The notes beneath the pieces were generated by a model, which worked only from the letters and a program-made list of their open reading frames with translations, was not told the origin of the DNA and ran no database searches. A DNA stretch of 64,000 nt from contig JABJJN010000008.1 of the NCBI GenBank assembly GCA_018660835.1, positions 234,977 through 298,976 of the forward strand, given 5' to 3'. This stretch comes from Gemmatimonadota bacterium. Its GTDB lineage: Bacteria > Latescibacterota > UBA2968 > UBA8231. Positions 8,337 to 17,325 of the stretch are shown here, piece by piece. Both the position numbers and the translations under genes were made by a program. Each line of letters opens with the position of its first letter. The first letter of the stretch is position 1.

Positions 8337-9590
8337 TCAGGAGGAGCTCGATCGCGTCAGCGCCTCGCTCGCACGATCACGGATCTGTGCCAGAAATTCG
8401 TCGATCAATTCGGCTGGCATCCCAAAATTCATCACATGCACACCTGCCGCCCCATGTTCAGTGACGCCTTCGGCGATATCGAAGGCCCACTCCAGAGCGG
8501 CCCGTTGAAAGTCTTCCTTTTCCATAATAGCGTGCAGGGTCGGATCAACATACACCCCTGGTAGCCGACACATCACCTCAAAAGCACGATGACTGCCTAC
8601 AAGGGGAACCGACGGTATCGTCAGTCGCGCCTCTTGTTCTCTTCCCTTGCGCAAGCCCGCATACCAACGAGCGAAGGTGTCGACCTTCGTAATCGCCTGC
8701 GTCTGGCTGAAACGCGCCCCTGCATACCGTTTGTTATGCAGCCGCTGTAAACTGACTTCCATGGGTGTGGAGAAGGGATTGGAAGCACAACCGATATAGG
8801 GTACGACCCCCAGGCGTTGCTCAAAGTCTTGCAGTCGCTGATTCACTTCGTGGATCATCTGCAGACTGTCCATGGGAAACCAGCTCTGTTGATCCACCTC
8901 ACGGTCGACACCAGGCAACCAATCGCCCGTGAGCAGAAGGAAGTTGCGGTAACCCATGCCGATTGCTCGTTCCAGCTCTGCGATCAGTTCGGCCGGATGA
9001 TGATCGCGACCACAGAACTGGATGACGGGTTCAACATCATGAGCCATCACGACAGTTGCCGTCTCCATCGAATGCAGCGATGGCACGCCCCCTGCGTTGG
9101 TGGTCGTATTCACGGCATCCACATGCTTGGCAACGCGCTTCATGATTCGTTCGACGCGCGACAGCCCCCTCTTCGTCAAGGGGGAAGCAATCTCGAGGGT
9201 TACGACGAATTCTCCCCGGAACATCTTCTGCGACAACTGGGAACTCGCCTGTATTCGGAGTGTATCAAGCACCGGCTGCGGGAGACGAGTCTGGCGATCC
9301 TTGCCATTGATGAGATTTACATAACTTGCCGTGTTATAGAGCGACGCATCCGTCGGCAGATGAACCGTGTCGGGAGCGATCGGCTTGCGATCGTCGATCC
9401 GCATCCACACACAGTCCTTTTCGGGGATCACTTCACACTTGCCGTCGAGGGTCCCACCGCAAGGGCCATTGCGTAGGCCCTTGGGACAATTCATCGGACA
9501 GATGAGGGCAGTGTGCGACAGAACACACTGGCCACACGACTGACAGTCGAACAGCCTCTCCTTCACCCACGTTTCGATTTCGTAAATCAT
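8337..9590 (-). CDS. metF: methylenetetrahydrofolate reductase with N-terminal MetV-type Cys cluster
   Basis: A 417-residue fusion. Residues 15-60 carry a Cys-rich segment (CQSCGQC, CPMNCPKGLRNGPCGG, then further Cys), as in the MTHFR C-terminal/MetV zinc or Fe-S domain. From about residue 115 the protein follows the MTHFR barrel: VTLEIASP near its start, FLLLTGD, YIGCASNPF and AGARFSQTQ. It would interconvert 5-methyl- and 5,10-methylene-tetrahydrofolate in the cytoplasm. It lies 20 bp after the LigM-like demethylase gene, where oxidising 5-methyl-THF back to methylene-THF would regenerate the methyl acceptor; this direction is inferred from context. Confidence 0.85.
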   Translation of the reverse strand: MIYEIETWVKERLFDCQSCGQCVLSHTALICPMNCPKGLRNGPCGGTLDGKCEVIPEKDCVWMRIDDRKPIAPDTVHLPTDASLYNTASYVNLINGKDRQTRLPQPVLDTLRIQASSQLSQKMFRGEFVVTLEIASPLTKRGLSRVERIMKRVAKHVDAVNTTTNAGGVPSLHSMETATVVMAHDVEPVIQFCGRDHHPAELIAELERAIGMGYRNFLLLTGDWLPGVDREVDQQSWFPMDSLQMIHEVNQRLQDFEQRLGVVPYIGCASNPFSTPMEVSLQRLHNKRYAGARFSQTQAITKVDTFARWYAGLRKGREQEARLTIPSVPLVGSHRAFEVMCRLPGVYVDPTLHAIMEKEDFQRAALEWAFDIAEGVTEHGAAGVHVMNFGMPAELIDEFLAQIRDRASEALTRSSSS

Positions 9591-9610
9591 ATCGACGAAG
9601 GAACCTGATC

Positions 9611-10957
9611 CTACTCGGGGACCGGGCGTGATGTGTGAATGACAGCCCGCACGTGTGTTTGCACATGGCGTTCGACAACAGGCTTCGAAGAGCCACCATC
9701 CTCTTCACCCCACACGACCACGACCTCGCTGCCATCGACTGCGTGCGCCGTATCGACCATGGCCAGTGAAAACCAGGCGCGCACGTTGGTCGTATACACA
9801 TTGTATGTCGACAGTCCCACCATCTCACCGTCAAGTAGCACTTTGTCAAAGGGAAGGGTCGAATAGTGTGAGCCCGGCATCTCCAGATACTTGTAACGCT
9901 CGCCATCACCCAGCATGCTGGCGAAAATGCGTGTCACATCCTCGTTATTCCAAACGAGCCAGACCTTGTCGCGATGCGGTCGGTCTGCCATCTGCTCGAG
10001 GGCATCACGGCCGATGAAATCGTGATCGAACTTTACGTGTCGACCGTAGCCAAGATCCCAGGGCGTTTGATAGTAGTCTTCGATGTTGTCCGAATAGAAG
10101 CTTCCGCCCAGAGAGGCATTCGCCTCAAAACCATCGGCAGGAAGCCACTGGCGATAGGCTTTCATGGAGTCGGAGAAAATCGCCGGCATCGGCGAAGGCA
10201 CCCAGCCAGATTCTGGCGATACCGTCGAATAGGCGCGTGCGCCCGCCTCCTTCAGACCGAAAGCCTCACCCGCTGCGACAATGGCGCTGCGTACGACCTC
10301 GGCATCCTGCGCCGGCCCCCACAGCTCAAGCCCCTGCGTCCGTGCCATGCCATGATTGAGGGCATTCACTTGCCTACCGGCAACGGTGAGCTTACCAATG
10401 TTGAAGAACTTGATCTTAGGCAACTCTGCACCCGTCGCTGCTTCCAGGATGGCCGCTGCATTCGGACCCTGAACCTGGAAGCGATAGGTCTTGCGCTCGC
10501 CTGTATTCTGCACGGCACGATGGTCGCGTGATACGGCGACATCGTAGTCACCCGTCTCGGCATGGTAGGCGATCCAGTTCGGCACAGAGGGGCGACCGCT
10601 GATGTTGACCTTGTTTTCTTCGAGGCCAAAGAGAATCGCATCGCCAATTACATACCCGTCTGCATTGCAGCAGACGATCTGCTTTGCCTTGTTCGGTGCG
10701 AAGTTGGCCAATGTGTTGACCGCCAGATCGGAGAGCAGCCGCAGAAGATCGGGGCCTTCGAAGTAGATATCCGTCATGTGCCTCGATAGGTCGAAGAGTA
10801 CGGCCGTCTTGTTCCACGCCTCCTGTTCATCACGCCAATTGCTGAATTCAGGCGCAATCGGAAAGATGTAGGGCCCCGTGGGCGCGTTGCGCAGCATGTC
10901 CACAGGATTCTTCCAGGATTGCAGTTTCTCTTCGAGTGATTCTGTTGCTGCTGACAT
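9611..10957 (-). CDS. ligM: tetrahydrofolate-dependent O-demethylase, LigM/GcvT family
   Basis: A 448-residue protein with strong resemblance, from memory, to Sphingobium LigM (vanillate/3-O-methylgallate O-demethylase). Shared stretches include PEFSNWR, NKAKQ, KFDHDFIGRDALE and WGEEDGG at the same relative positions, and the length matches. It should transfer a methyl group from a methoxylated, probably aromatic, substrate to THF. The start at 10957 follows a strong GAGGAGG ribosome binding site. It is the first gene of a run with the MetF fusion, a pairing also known in Sphingobium. The substrate could instead be another methylated compound handled by GcvT-like enzymes. Confidence 0.85.
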   Translation of the reverse strand: MSAATESLEEKLQSWKNPVDMLRNAPTGPYIFPIAPEFSNWRDEQEAWNKTAVLFDLSRHMTDIYFEGPDLLRLLSDLAVNTLANFAPNKAKQIVCCNADGYVIGDAILFGLEENKVNISGRPSVPNWIAYHAETGDYDVAVSRDHRAVQNTGERKTYRFQVQGPNAAAILEAATGAELPKIKFFNIGKLTVAGRQVNALNHGMARTQGLELWGPAQDAEVVRSAIVAAGEAFGLKEAGARAYSTVSPESGWVPSPMPAIFSDSMKAYRQWLPADGFEANASLGGSFYSDNIEDYYQTPWDLGYGRHVKFDHDFIGRDALEQMADRPHRDKVWLVWNNEDVTRIFASMLGDGERYKYLEMPGSHYSTLPFDKVLLDGEMVGLSTYNVYTTNVRAWFSLAMVDTAHAVDGSEVVVVWGEEDGGSSKPVVERHVQTHVRAVIHTSRPVPE

Positions 10958-11139
10958 CTGTTCGATTCCTCCTCGTTCGTGCAGATTCTGACGTCCTGAA
11001 GAACCTCTCTTATCCACTCGAGTCAGGCAACAGCACAGACGGTTGATATGGTCTGTCCTGGACACAGCTCGTTCCAAACCTGTGTTTTGCCGCCGCGAGG
11101 GAAGATGAACTGAAGTGAACCTTCAAAGGAGCATTCCAC

Positions 11140-11847
11140 ATGTCCTCTGCCCAAGACGAAGCACCACCCTTCGGCTCCCCTGAACTACGATTGCCTGATG
11201 AATTGCGCGGCCCACTCAAGGCGCACATGGAGAATCTTCGGCAGCGCTATATCGACATGGGATGGGCGGGTCGTGGTGGTTTCGGCAAGAAACCAGCGCT
11301 CATCGTCATCGATCTCGCCCTGTGGTGGACGAAACCAGACAAACCACCCATGGGCAGCCACATCGATCCCATCGTCCATTCCACCTGTGATCTGCTGAAG
11401 GCCGCACGCAGCGCCCAGATCCCTATTTTTTTCACCACCTACGACTACGATCCGGCCGATCCACCGACCCCACACAACAACAAGTGCGAATCGAACATTG
11501 GCCCCGAAGATGCGGGTCTGATGGAACTCGATCCTCGCCTGGGGCGCCGTGATAACGAGCGGATCATCAAGAAGAAATACGCTTCAGCCTTCAACAGCAC
11601 GAATCTGTATCACAATCTGACCACCCTCGGTATCGATACGCTCATCGTCACCGGCGTCAGCACAAGCCATTGTATCTATGCAACCAGTCGCGATGCGGCG
11701 CACACCTTTCGTGTCGTCGTTCCTCGCCAGGCAGTCGGCGAAAGATGCGAGTTACTGCACGAGGTAAATCTCCTCGATATCGACATCGATCTCGGTGACG
11801 TGATGGATCTCGACGAGGTCGTCAAGCACCTTGAAGCTTTGCCCTAG
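11140..11847 (+). CDS. isochorismatase-family cysteine hydrolase
   Basis: A 235-residue protein. The catalytic triad of N-carbamoylsarcosine amidohydrolase-like enzymes is visible: Asp in IVIDLAL, Lys in IIKKKYASAF and Cys in TSHCIYAT, with a cis-peptide-type VTGVST just before the Cys. It would hydrolyse an amide or carbamoyl bond. An AAAGGAG ribosome binding site at ideal spacing fixes the start. It is divergent from the O-demethylase operon across 182 bp, so the two may share regulation. Confidence 0.88.
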   Translation: MSSAQDEAPPFGSPELRLPDELRGPLKAHMENLRQRYIDMGWAGRGGFGKKPALIVIDLALWWTKPDKPPMGSHIDPIVHSTCDLLKAARSAQIPIFFTTYDYDPADPPTPHNNKCESNIGPEDAGLMELDPRLGRRDNERIIKKKYASAFNSTNLYHNLTTLGIDTLIVTGVSTSHCIYATSRDAAHTFRVVVPRQAVGERCELLHEVNLLDIDIDLGDVMDLDEVVKHLEALP

Positions 11848-11854
11848 AGCGTGA

Positions 11855-13099
11855 CTATACCAAGGTCTGTTGATTGTGTTTCACGAGATCACCTGCCTGC
11901 ACCACACTCGAAGCGATATCGAGTTGACGGATGTCGGCCGCAGGATCACCATCGAATGCTGCCAGGTCGGCGACCAACCCGGGCTTGATCTGTCCCACCG
12001 TGTCGCCGAGCCCGATCGCTTCCGATGTCGCCCTCGTCAGCGTTCTCAGCGCACGCCAGGGCGACCACCCCATCCAATCCACGAAGGCCCACGCATTGGC
12101 TGCCGTGCCGTCGTGCGGTGCATGAGGCATACCCATATCCAGACCCGAGGTAAAGCGGACGCCGGCCTCGTCCATACGTCGCAGCAATTCCAGATGCCCA
12201 TCTGTCGAGGCTGACGCGGCACTGCCAGATCGGCCGGCGCTTTGATGACTCGCCAGTGTGCCGCGGTAGATATGGCCAATCGTGGGATCAACCCAGTGGC
12301 CGAGATCGACGAGTCGCGCCACGACATCTGGTCTGTAATCGAGGCTCGGATCAGGGTCTCGAGCACGCCATCTCGCATGGATGTGATGATGGACGCCCGC
12401 CTCGACACAACGCTGCACGCCCTCCGCAGCGAGGGTGTGGGCGACGATGGGAATCCCCACACGCTCGGCCTCCTCGACAGCTTCCCTCAGGGTCTCAGTT
12501 GAGTATTGTGGACGCGCGGGATTGGCCGTGGGGGTGAACATGCCCCCTGTCGCCATCACCTTGATCAGATCCGCTCCGAGACGCACCTGTGTGCGCACTG
12601 CCTTGACGACGCCCTCTGTCGTATCTGCCTGCGAACTGAAGAACCAGCAGTGACCAGCGGTGATCGTGATCGGTTGGCCTGATACGAGCAACCGAGGCCC
12701 GGGGATCGTTCCTGACTTGATCGCCTCGCGTACGGGGAAGGCGACGTCGTTGCGTGAACCGATATCGCGGATCGTCGTGGTCCCTGCAAGCAGTGCTCTG
12801 CGCATGGCCGTCACAGCGCGCATCGTTAACTGCTGATCCGTATCCGTCATCGCATGCTGGAGTGCATTGGCCGTTGCGGAACAGTGCATGTGACAGTGGG
12901 CATCGATAAGCCCAGGGAGAAGGGAGACGTCGCCGAGATTGTGCACTTCTGCGTTTTCAGCAATGTCCCTCGGCAAGTGGCTACCTGGGAGGACAGACTC
13001 GATTCTATCCTGGTCGATGATCACCGCGTGGTCGTCGAGCCACCCGTCGACAGCCTCGTTGGCGACTCTCTTAGCGAGATACACTTTCCGTAGGGACAT
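11855..13099 (-). CDS. metal-dependent amidohydrolase (imidazolonepropionase-like)
   Basis: A 414-residue amidohydrolase. Metal ligands are HCHMH (residues ~69-73), a Lys in LIKVMATGG, His in IVAHT, a later His cluster HHHIHA and Asp in SGLDMGMP. The C-terminal IKPGLVADLAAFDGDP segment, which completes the composite beta-sandwich, is typical of prolidase/imidazolonepropionase-like members. No signal peptide. It is convergent with the cysteine hydrolase (seven-base gap), and both could work on the same amide or urea-type compound. Confidence 0.85.
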   Translation of the reverse strand: MSLRKVYLAKRVANEAVDGWLDDHAVIIDQDRIESVLPGSHLPRDIAENAEVHNLGDVSLLPGLIDAHCHMHCSATANALQHAMTDTDQQLTMRAVTAMRRALLAGTTTIRDIGSRNDVAFPVREAIKSGTIPGPRLLVSGQPITITAGHCWFFSSQADTTEGVVKAVRTQVRLGADLIKVMATGGMFTPTANPARPQYSTETLREAVEEAERVGIPIVAHTLAAEGVQRCVEAGVHHHIHARWRARDPDPSLDYRPDVVARLVDLGHWVDPTIGHIYRGTLASHQSAGRSGSAASASTDGHLELLRRMDEAGVRFTSGLDMGMPHAPHDGTAANAWAFVDWMGWSPWRALRTLTRATSEAIGLGDTVGQIKPGLVADLAAFDGDPAADIRQLDIASSVVQAGDLVKHNQQTLV

Positions 13100-13128
13100 C
13101 GTTTTCCATTCTGTGTATACACAGGTGA

Positions 13129-13335
13129 AACTGGGGTCTCAATGCTGAGCACGCGTTCGGACAGATCGCGCTGGCGACAGTATCGGGATCGCTTGGAACC
13201 TCAACAAGGCGACGAGATCTCCCTGCCACTCTGTTTGCAGCGATGGCGGCAATGGGTAGTCAGCTCCGGGGTCAGATCAATAGGGACGATGCCTTGCCTG
13301 CGGACTACCCTGCGAGCGTTCTTCCGTCTGTATGA
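13129..13335 (+). pseudogene. possible 3' remnant of a gene, coupled to the DUF4159 gene
   Basis: An open frame follows the stop at 13126 and ends at a TGA that overlaps the ATG of the next gene in the ATGA arrangement typical of translational coupling. The translation (ending PADYPASVLPSV) looks protein-like but has no early ATG or GTG; the first ATG is at 13243. It could be the tail of a gene that lost its 5' part, or chance. No family is recognised. Confidence 0.2.
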
Positions 13336-13877
13336 GATCTCTGCGCATTGCTGCCGCCATTTCCCTGGCGCTCCATTTGCTTGCCCTAGTCGTCGCCGAC
13401 CGGCTCATGAGGCAGCAGCAGGCCGAAATCTTCCGAGCGCGATTCACCATGCCCGCCCGCTTCTCACCGCGGCGCGCGCAGACGGACCGTCCCTCTCTGC
13501 CGCAGACGCAGATGGAATACCGTGCCGCAGCGCTCGGTACACAGATCGCAGACCCGGGAATCGCAGGAACCGCATTGGCTCGCCGCATCGAGATCGGCGA
13601 CCTCCCCCTGCAGTTGCAAGGCGAAGCGGGTGCGCCGAAAGCTGGCGGCCCCCTGCTTGCCAGGGAACGGATGCCATCGGCAACTCAGGGAATGCCCTCC
13701 GATACACTGCCCAGCCAGTCTCTGGAATTGCTGCGGATACAGGATATGATTCGCGCCGACGACAAGCGTGCCGTTGTGATCGCTGATCCTGACAGCGTGC
13801 GGGGGCACACGCGGGTTCATCAAGTTCACGCCACTGGATCTGGATGGCGCCTGGAGCCTCATCAAGCCAGTCGATGA
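13332..13877 (+). CDS. N-terminal fragment of a frameshifted DUF4159-type protein
   Basis: It begins with a membrane/signal segment (MRSLRIAAAISLALHLLALVV), then about 130 residues rich in Pro, Arg and Gln and a short helix ending RADDKRAVVIADPDS. After that the frame becomes meaningless and stops. Deleting one G from the run of five at 13801-13805 joins it to the downstream fragment through VRGTRGFIKF. The full-length protein would be about 556 residues and membrane-anchored. Confidence 0.6.
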   Translation: MRSLRIAAAISLALHLLALVVADRLMRQQQAEIFRARFTMPARFSPRRAQTDRPSLPQTQMEYRAAALGTQIADPGIAGTALARRIEIGDLPLQLQGEAGAPKAGGPLLARERMPSATQGMPSDTLPSQSLELLRIQDMIRADDKRAVVIADPDSVRGHTRVHQVHATGSGWRLEPHQASR

Positions 13878-13902
13878 GACGGCGATTTCAGGGCGACCCG
13901 TT

Positions 13903-15003
13903 TTGGGAGATCTGGCGCGCTACATGCGCGACTACACCGGAATCCATGCGCAGATTCGATCCACTGCAGCGCACATTTTCCTGTCGAAGGAATTGCTTCG
14001 TGATCCGATTCACTTTCTCTTCCCCGGACGCCAGCACGTCCCTTTCAGCGAGCCTCGGATTCGGCTGGCGGCTGAGGAGATCGAGTTGTTGTCCGAGTAC
14101 CTCCATGGGGGTGGATTTCTCTTCGTCGATGCAGGCGCTGCAGCCGACGATCGTCGCTTCCTGCGAAGCCTTGTCGATCTTCTTCGCCAGGCCCTTGGCT
14201 CTGAGGGTCGGCTGTACGAACTGCCTTCGCGACACGCTGTATACCATGCCTTCTACGACTATGAGAATGGATTCCCCGGCGAATGCAAGGAACCTGTCGA
14301 CGAACTCGACATCGGTTCGCCCTGGTTCTATCCGGATCGTCTACCTGGACAATTCTGCCCTCGGGGTCTTTGGGGTATTGGCGTCGGGGATCGACTCGTT
14401 GGTGTGATCAGCGATCTGAACCTGCACCGCAATTGGCCGGATACACAGGACAGCTTGTCAGCAGGGGCGCCGCCAGAGGGCGGCTCACTTCTGTCTCTGC
14501 GGGCGGCGACGAACATCGTCGTCCATGCGCTGCTTCGCCCGGAGGGCCTCACGACCAAATACGGCCAGTTCGCCTGGCAACCACAGTTCCGATCTGCAAC
14601 TCAAGGACTAGCACAGTTGGCCCTCATACGATCTCCCGTGGGCTCAGAGCTTGGCGATCATCCACTGCAGGTGAGTCTCACTGCAGGGACACAGATCGAG
14701 GTCGCAGAGGCGCATGCAAAGGGCTTGCTTCTGCGTGGACTCCCATCCGGTGAGCGGGAACTGCAAGTGGACTACGCCGGATACAGTGGCCGCATCCCGA
14801 TAGAGTTGGCGGCGGGGAAGGTGACAACCGTTTCCTTTCGCTCACGTGGACTTGGGCCCTTTGGCGGAATTGTTCTCGACCAGATGGAACAGCGTCTCAC
14901 GCCAGCCCGCTGGGAGGAGAGATTCAGCGATCTCTATCTTCACGAGGTCGCAGCATCTCAAGAGCTCTCGCCCGGACTCGAGACCTCTGTCGAGTCGCCT
15001 TGA
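13903..15003 (+). CDS. C-terminal fragment of a frameshifted DUF4159-type protein
   Basis: Sense coding in this frame actually begins near 13804 (TRGFIKFTPLDLDGAWS), upstream of the first usable start, showing that it continues the upstream fragment. It contains the DUF4159 pattern: LGDLARYM, a HIFLSKE region, then ELLSEYLHGGGFLFVDAG and a segment ending NIVVHALL. The remaining 160 residues look like a beta-rich carboxypeptidase-regulatory-like domain. DUF4159 proteins are thought to be exported components found near MoxR/DUF58 clusters in planctomycetes and relatives; none of those partners is present here. Confidence 0.6.
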   Translation: MGDLARYMRDYTGIHAQIRSTAAHIFLSKELLRDPIHFLFPGRQHVPFSEPRIRLAAEEIELLSEYLHGGGFLFVDAGAAADDRRFLRSLVDLLRQALGSEGRLYELPSRHAVYHAFYDYENGFPGECKEPVDELDIGSPWFYPDRLPGQFCPRGLWGIGVGDRLVGVISDLNLHRNWPDTQDSLSAGAPPEGGSLLSLRAATNIVVHALLRPEGLTTKYGQFAWQPQFRSATQGLAQLALIRSPVGSELGDHPLQVSLTAGTQIEVAEAHAKGLLLRGLPSGERELQVDYAGYSGRIPIELAAGKVTTVSFRSRGLGPFGGIVLDQMEQRLTPARWEERFSDLYLHEVAASQELSPGLETSVESP

Positions 15004-15008
15004 CGGGC

Positions 15009-16484
15009 TCATTGCAGAGCGACCTGTAGATTCTTTACCGCCTGCGTCAGGGTCCGCTCACCGACAGCGGAGAACCCCATGAGCACTCCTTGTGCTTTGC
15101 CCGCATTGACCTCGTACGCAGATAAGGGCGACAACACGATCCCCATCTCACCTGCCCGGCGACATACTTCAATCTCCGTCATGCCATTCTGAATCCAACC
15201 GACCAGGTGCATTCCTGTCTGGTCAGGTTCAACGTGGATCACCCCGGTGAGATGCTGCCGCACAGCCCGAACCAGGCAGGCCTGCCGCTCTGCATGAATC
15301 TTGCGCGAGCGACGTAGATGGCGAGTGTAGTGGCCCTCTTTCATGAAAGCAGCCAGCGCCGCCTGCTCGAGTACCGGTGGCGGGCCACCTGCCGCCAGTC
15401 GCGCTGCCCGAAAAGGGTCGATCAGATCCATCGGCACCACGACATAGGCCAGTCGCAACCCGGCAAACATCGACTTACTGAACGACCCCAGGTAGAGCAC
15501 ACGCCCGTCTGCATCGATGCCCTGCAATGAAGCGAGGGGCGACCCCGTATAGCGAAACTCACTGTCGTAGTCGTCTTCCAGAATCCACGCATCCACCTTG
15601 CGCGCTGCGGCGAGGAGCTCGGCTCGACGCCGGAAGGGCATCGTCACTCCCAGAGGAAATTGATGCGTGGGCGTCACGTGGATGACTCTGACCTCAGGCG
15701 CCAGTTGCTCCCCATCGGCGACACACATCCCATGCTCGTCGACGGGAACGGGAACCACCCGTGCCTCGCGGCCGACGAAAGCAGAGCTGGCACCTCGATA
15801 GCCCGGATCCTCCATCCAGACGAGGTCACCCGGATCGAGCAGCACACGCGCTGTCAGATCGATCCCCTGCTGGCTGCCACTGACGATGATGACTTGTTGG
15901 GCCTGACATCGGACGCCACGTGTGACACCGACGTGCTCGGCGATGGCCTCTTTGAGTGGGGCAAACTCGCGACGACCCAGATTCGCCTGCCGCTGCAGAT
16001 CATCCCAGCATCGCCCCAGAAGTTTGCGCCAGATCCGTGTCGGAAAGGGATCCATGGATGACGTCATGCTGAAGGCGCGTGCCCGCCCAGATTTCACCGC
16101 CGGAATCGACGGCAGCCGTTCCCCAAGGGCTAGCACCGCCTGCGCCGAACGGGACATCTGCCGCGCGCCAGGTACTGGCGTCTGCCCAGAGTCACCCATC
16201 AGCGGCGAGCCGCGTGTCAGCAGTGGATCACTCGACGTCAGATCCGCGACGAAAGTGCCCGCCCCCTGCCTCCCTAGCAAAAATCCTTCAGCCACAAGTT
16301 GCTCATAGGCTGTGTGCACCGTGTTGCGCGACACACCGAGTAGCTCACCAAGAGCACGAGTCGAAGGCAAACGAGCATGAGCCACGAATTGCCCATTGAG
16401 GATCGCCTGACGCAGTCCCTCGACCAGCTGCCGGGTCAGCGGTGTCGTTGCATCCGGGTCCAGTGCCAGTAGCAGTGATTTCAT
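15009..16484 (-). CDS. MocR/PdxR-type transcriptional regulator
   Basis: A 491-residue fusion of a GntR-type winged helix (residues ~8-75; ILNGQFVAHARLPSTRALGELLGVSR) and a class I aminotransferase-like domain. The PLP lysine is in YLGSFSKSMF, and the LEDDYDSEFRY motif typical of MocR is present. Such proteins sense PLP or an amino-compound adduct and regulate a neighbouring divergent gene. The start at 16484 removes seven unlikely upstream residues. It is divergent from the GNAT gene over 171 bp, which probably holds its operator. Confidence 0.88.
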   Translation of the reverse strand: MKSLLLALDPDATTPLTRQLVEGLRQAILNGQFVAHARLPSTRALGELLGVSRNTVHTAYEQLVAEGFLLGRQGAGTFVADLTSSDPLLTRGSPLMGDSGQTPVPGARQMSRSAQAVLALGERLPSIPAVKSGRARAFSMTSSMDPFPTRIWRKLLGRCWDDLQRQANLGRREFAPLKEAIAEHVGVTRGVRCQAQQVIIVSGSQQGIDLTARVLLDPGDLVWMEDPGYRGASSAFVGREARVVPVPVDEHGMCVADGEQLAPEVRVIHVTPTHQFPLGVTMPFRRRAELLAAARKVDAWILEDDYDSEFRYTGSPLASLQGIDADGRVLYLGSFSKSMFAGLRLAYVVVPMDLIDPFRAARLAAGGPPPVLEQAALAAFMKEGHYTRHLRRSRKIHAERQACLVRAVRQHLTGVIHVEPDQTGMHLVGWIQNGMTEIEVCRRAGEMGIVLSPLSAYEVNAGKAQGVLMGFSAVGERTLTQAVKNLQVALQ

Positions 16485-16655
16485 GATTCCTGATCGCTCA
16501 GACAACGGCGTGTTAAGAGCGTTGTCCTGTTCAGAATGGCCTGCAAACGAAGTGTCATGTCAAAATAAGCAGAAGTGGACCTTTCGAAAGGACAATATTC
16601 CTCGGCACTTTCAGATCAGAACACAGTTCCCTCAAAACACCCAGCAGGAGCAAGA

Positions 16656-17267
16656 ATGGATACGTCACCGCCGACACTCACTGGACGCTTCGTGCGCCTG
16701 GAGCCACTGTCCCAGAATCACCACGATGGACTCGTCGACGTCGCCGCCGATGGTCCCCTGTGGAATACCAGGGTGACCTCGGTGCCGACACCGGATCTGA
16801 TGTTTGACTGGATCGAGCGCAATGCAGCCAAGACCGCCGCAGGAGAGCAGATCACCTTTGCCATCCTCTACGAATCGACTGGACAGGTCGTGGGCACCTC
16901 GAGCTTCCTCTACTTTGAGCCGATGCACCGGCGCCTCGAGATTGGCAAGACGTGGATTGCCACAAGCTGGCAGCGTACCCCCATCAACACGGAAGCAAAG
17001 ATGCTCTTGCTGCAACATGCCTTCGAACAGATGCAGTGCCTGCGCGTGCAGTTTCTGACGGATGTACTGAATCGGCCCTCCTGTGCAGCCCTGGAACGGT
17101 TGGGCGCTACGAGAGAGGGAGTGATCCGCTACGCTCGTGTCATGCCTGATGGTCGGAATCGGGATTCCGCCTGCTATAGCGTTGTGGACCCAGAGTGGCC
17201 GATCATGAAGGTGAATCTGCAGCGGCTGTTGGACAGACCCTTCTCGCAAGACTTGCCACCATCATAG
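16656..17267 (+). CDS. GNAT-family N-acetyltransferase (RimJ/RimL-like)
   Basis: A 203-residue acetyltransferase: an RFVRLEPL strand near the start, GTSSFLYFEPMHRRLEIGKTWI in the centre and NRPSCAALERLGATREG at the acetyl-CoA-binding end match the Acetyltransf_3 type. The start is set by an AGGAG ribosome binding site six bases upstream; the earlier in-frame start lacks one. It is divergent from the MocR regulator and probably controlled by it. Confidence 0.85.
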   Translation: MDTSPPTLTGRFVRLEPLSQNHHDGLVDVAADGPLWNTRVTSVPTPDLMFDWIERNAAKTAAGEQITFAILYESTGQVVGTSSFLYFEPMHRRLEIGKTWIATSWQRTPINTEAKMLLLQHAFEQMQCLRVQFLTDVLNRPSCAALERLGATREGVIRYARVMPDGRNRDSACYSVVDPEWPIMKVNLQRLLDRPFSQDLPPS

Positions 17268-17325
17268 GATCTGCCCCATTGTAAGCAGCCTCGGCCTATG
17301 ATCTGACGCGGGAAAGTTGACGGTT

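Noticed and set aside
13801-13805. Programmed ribosomal frameshift in the DUF4159-type gene
   Set aside because: No slippery heptamer of the usual A/T type and no downstream structure was seen. A one-base homopolymer error or mutation is simpler.
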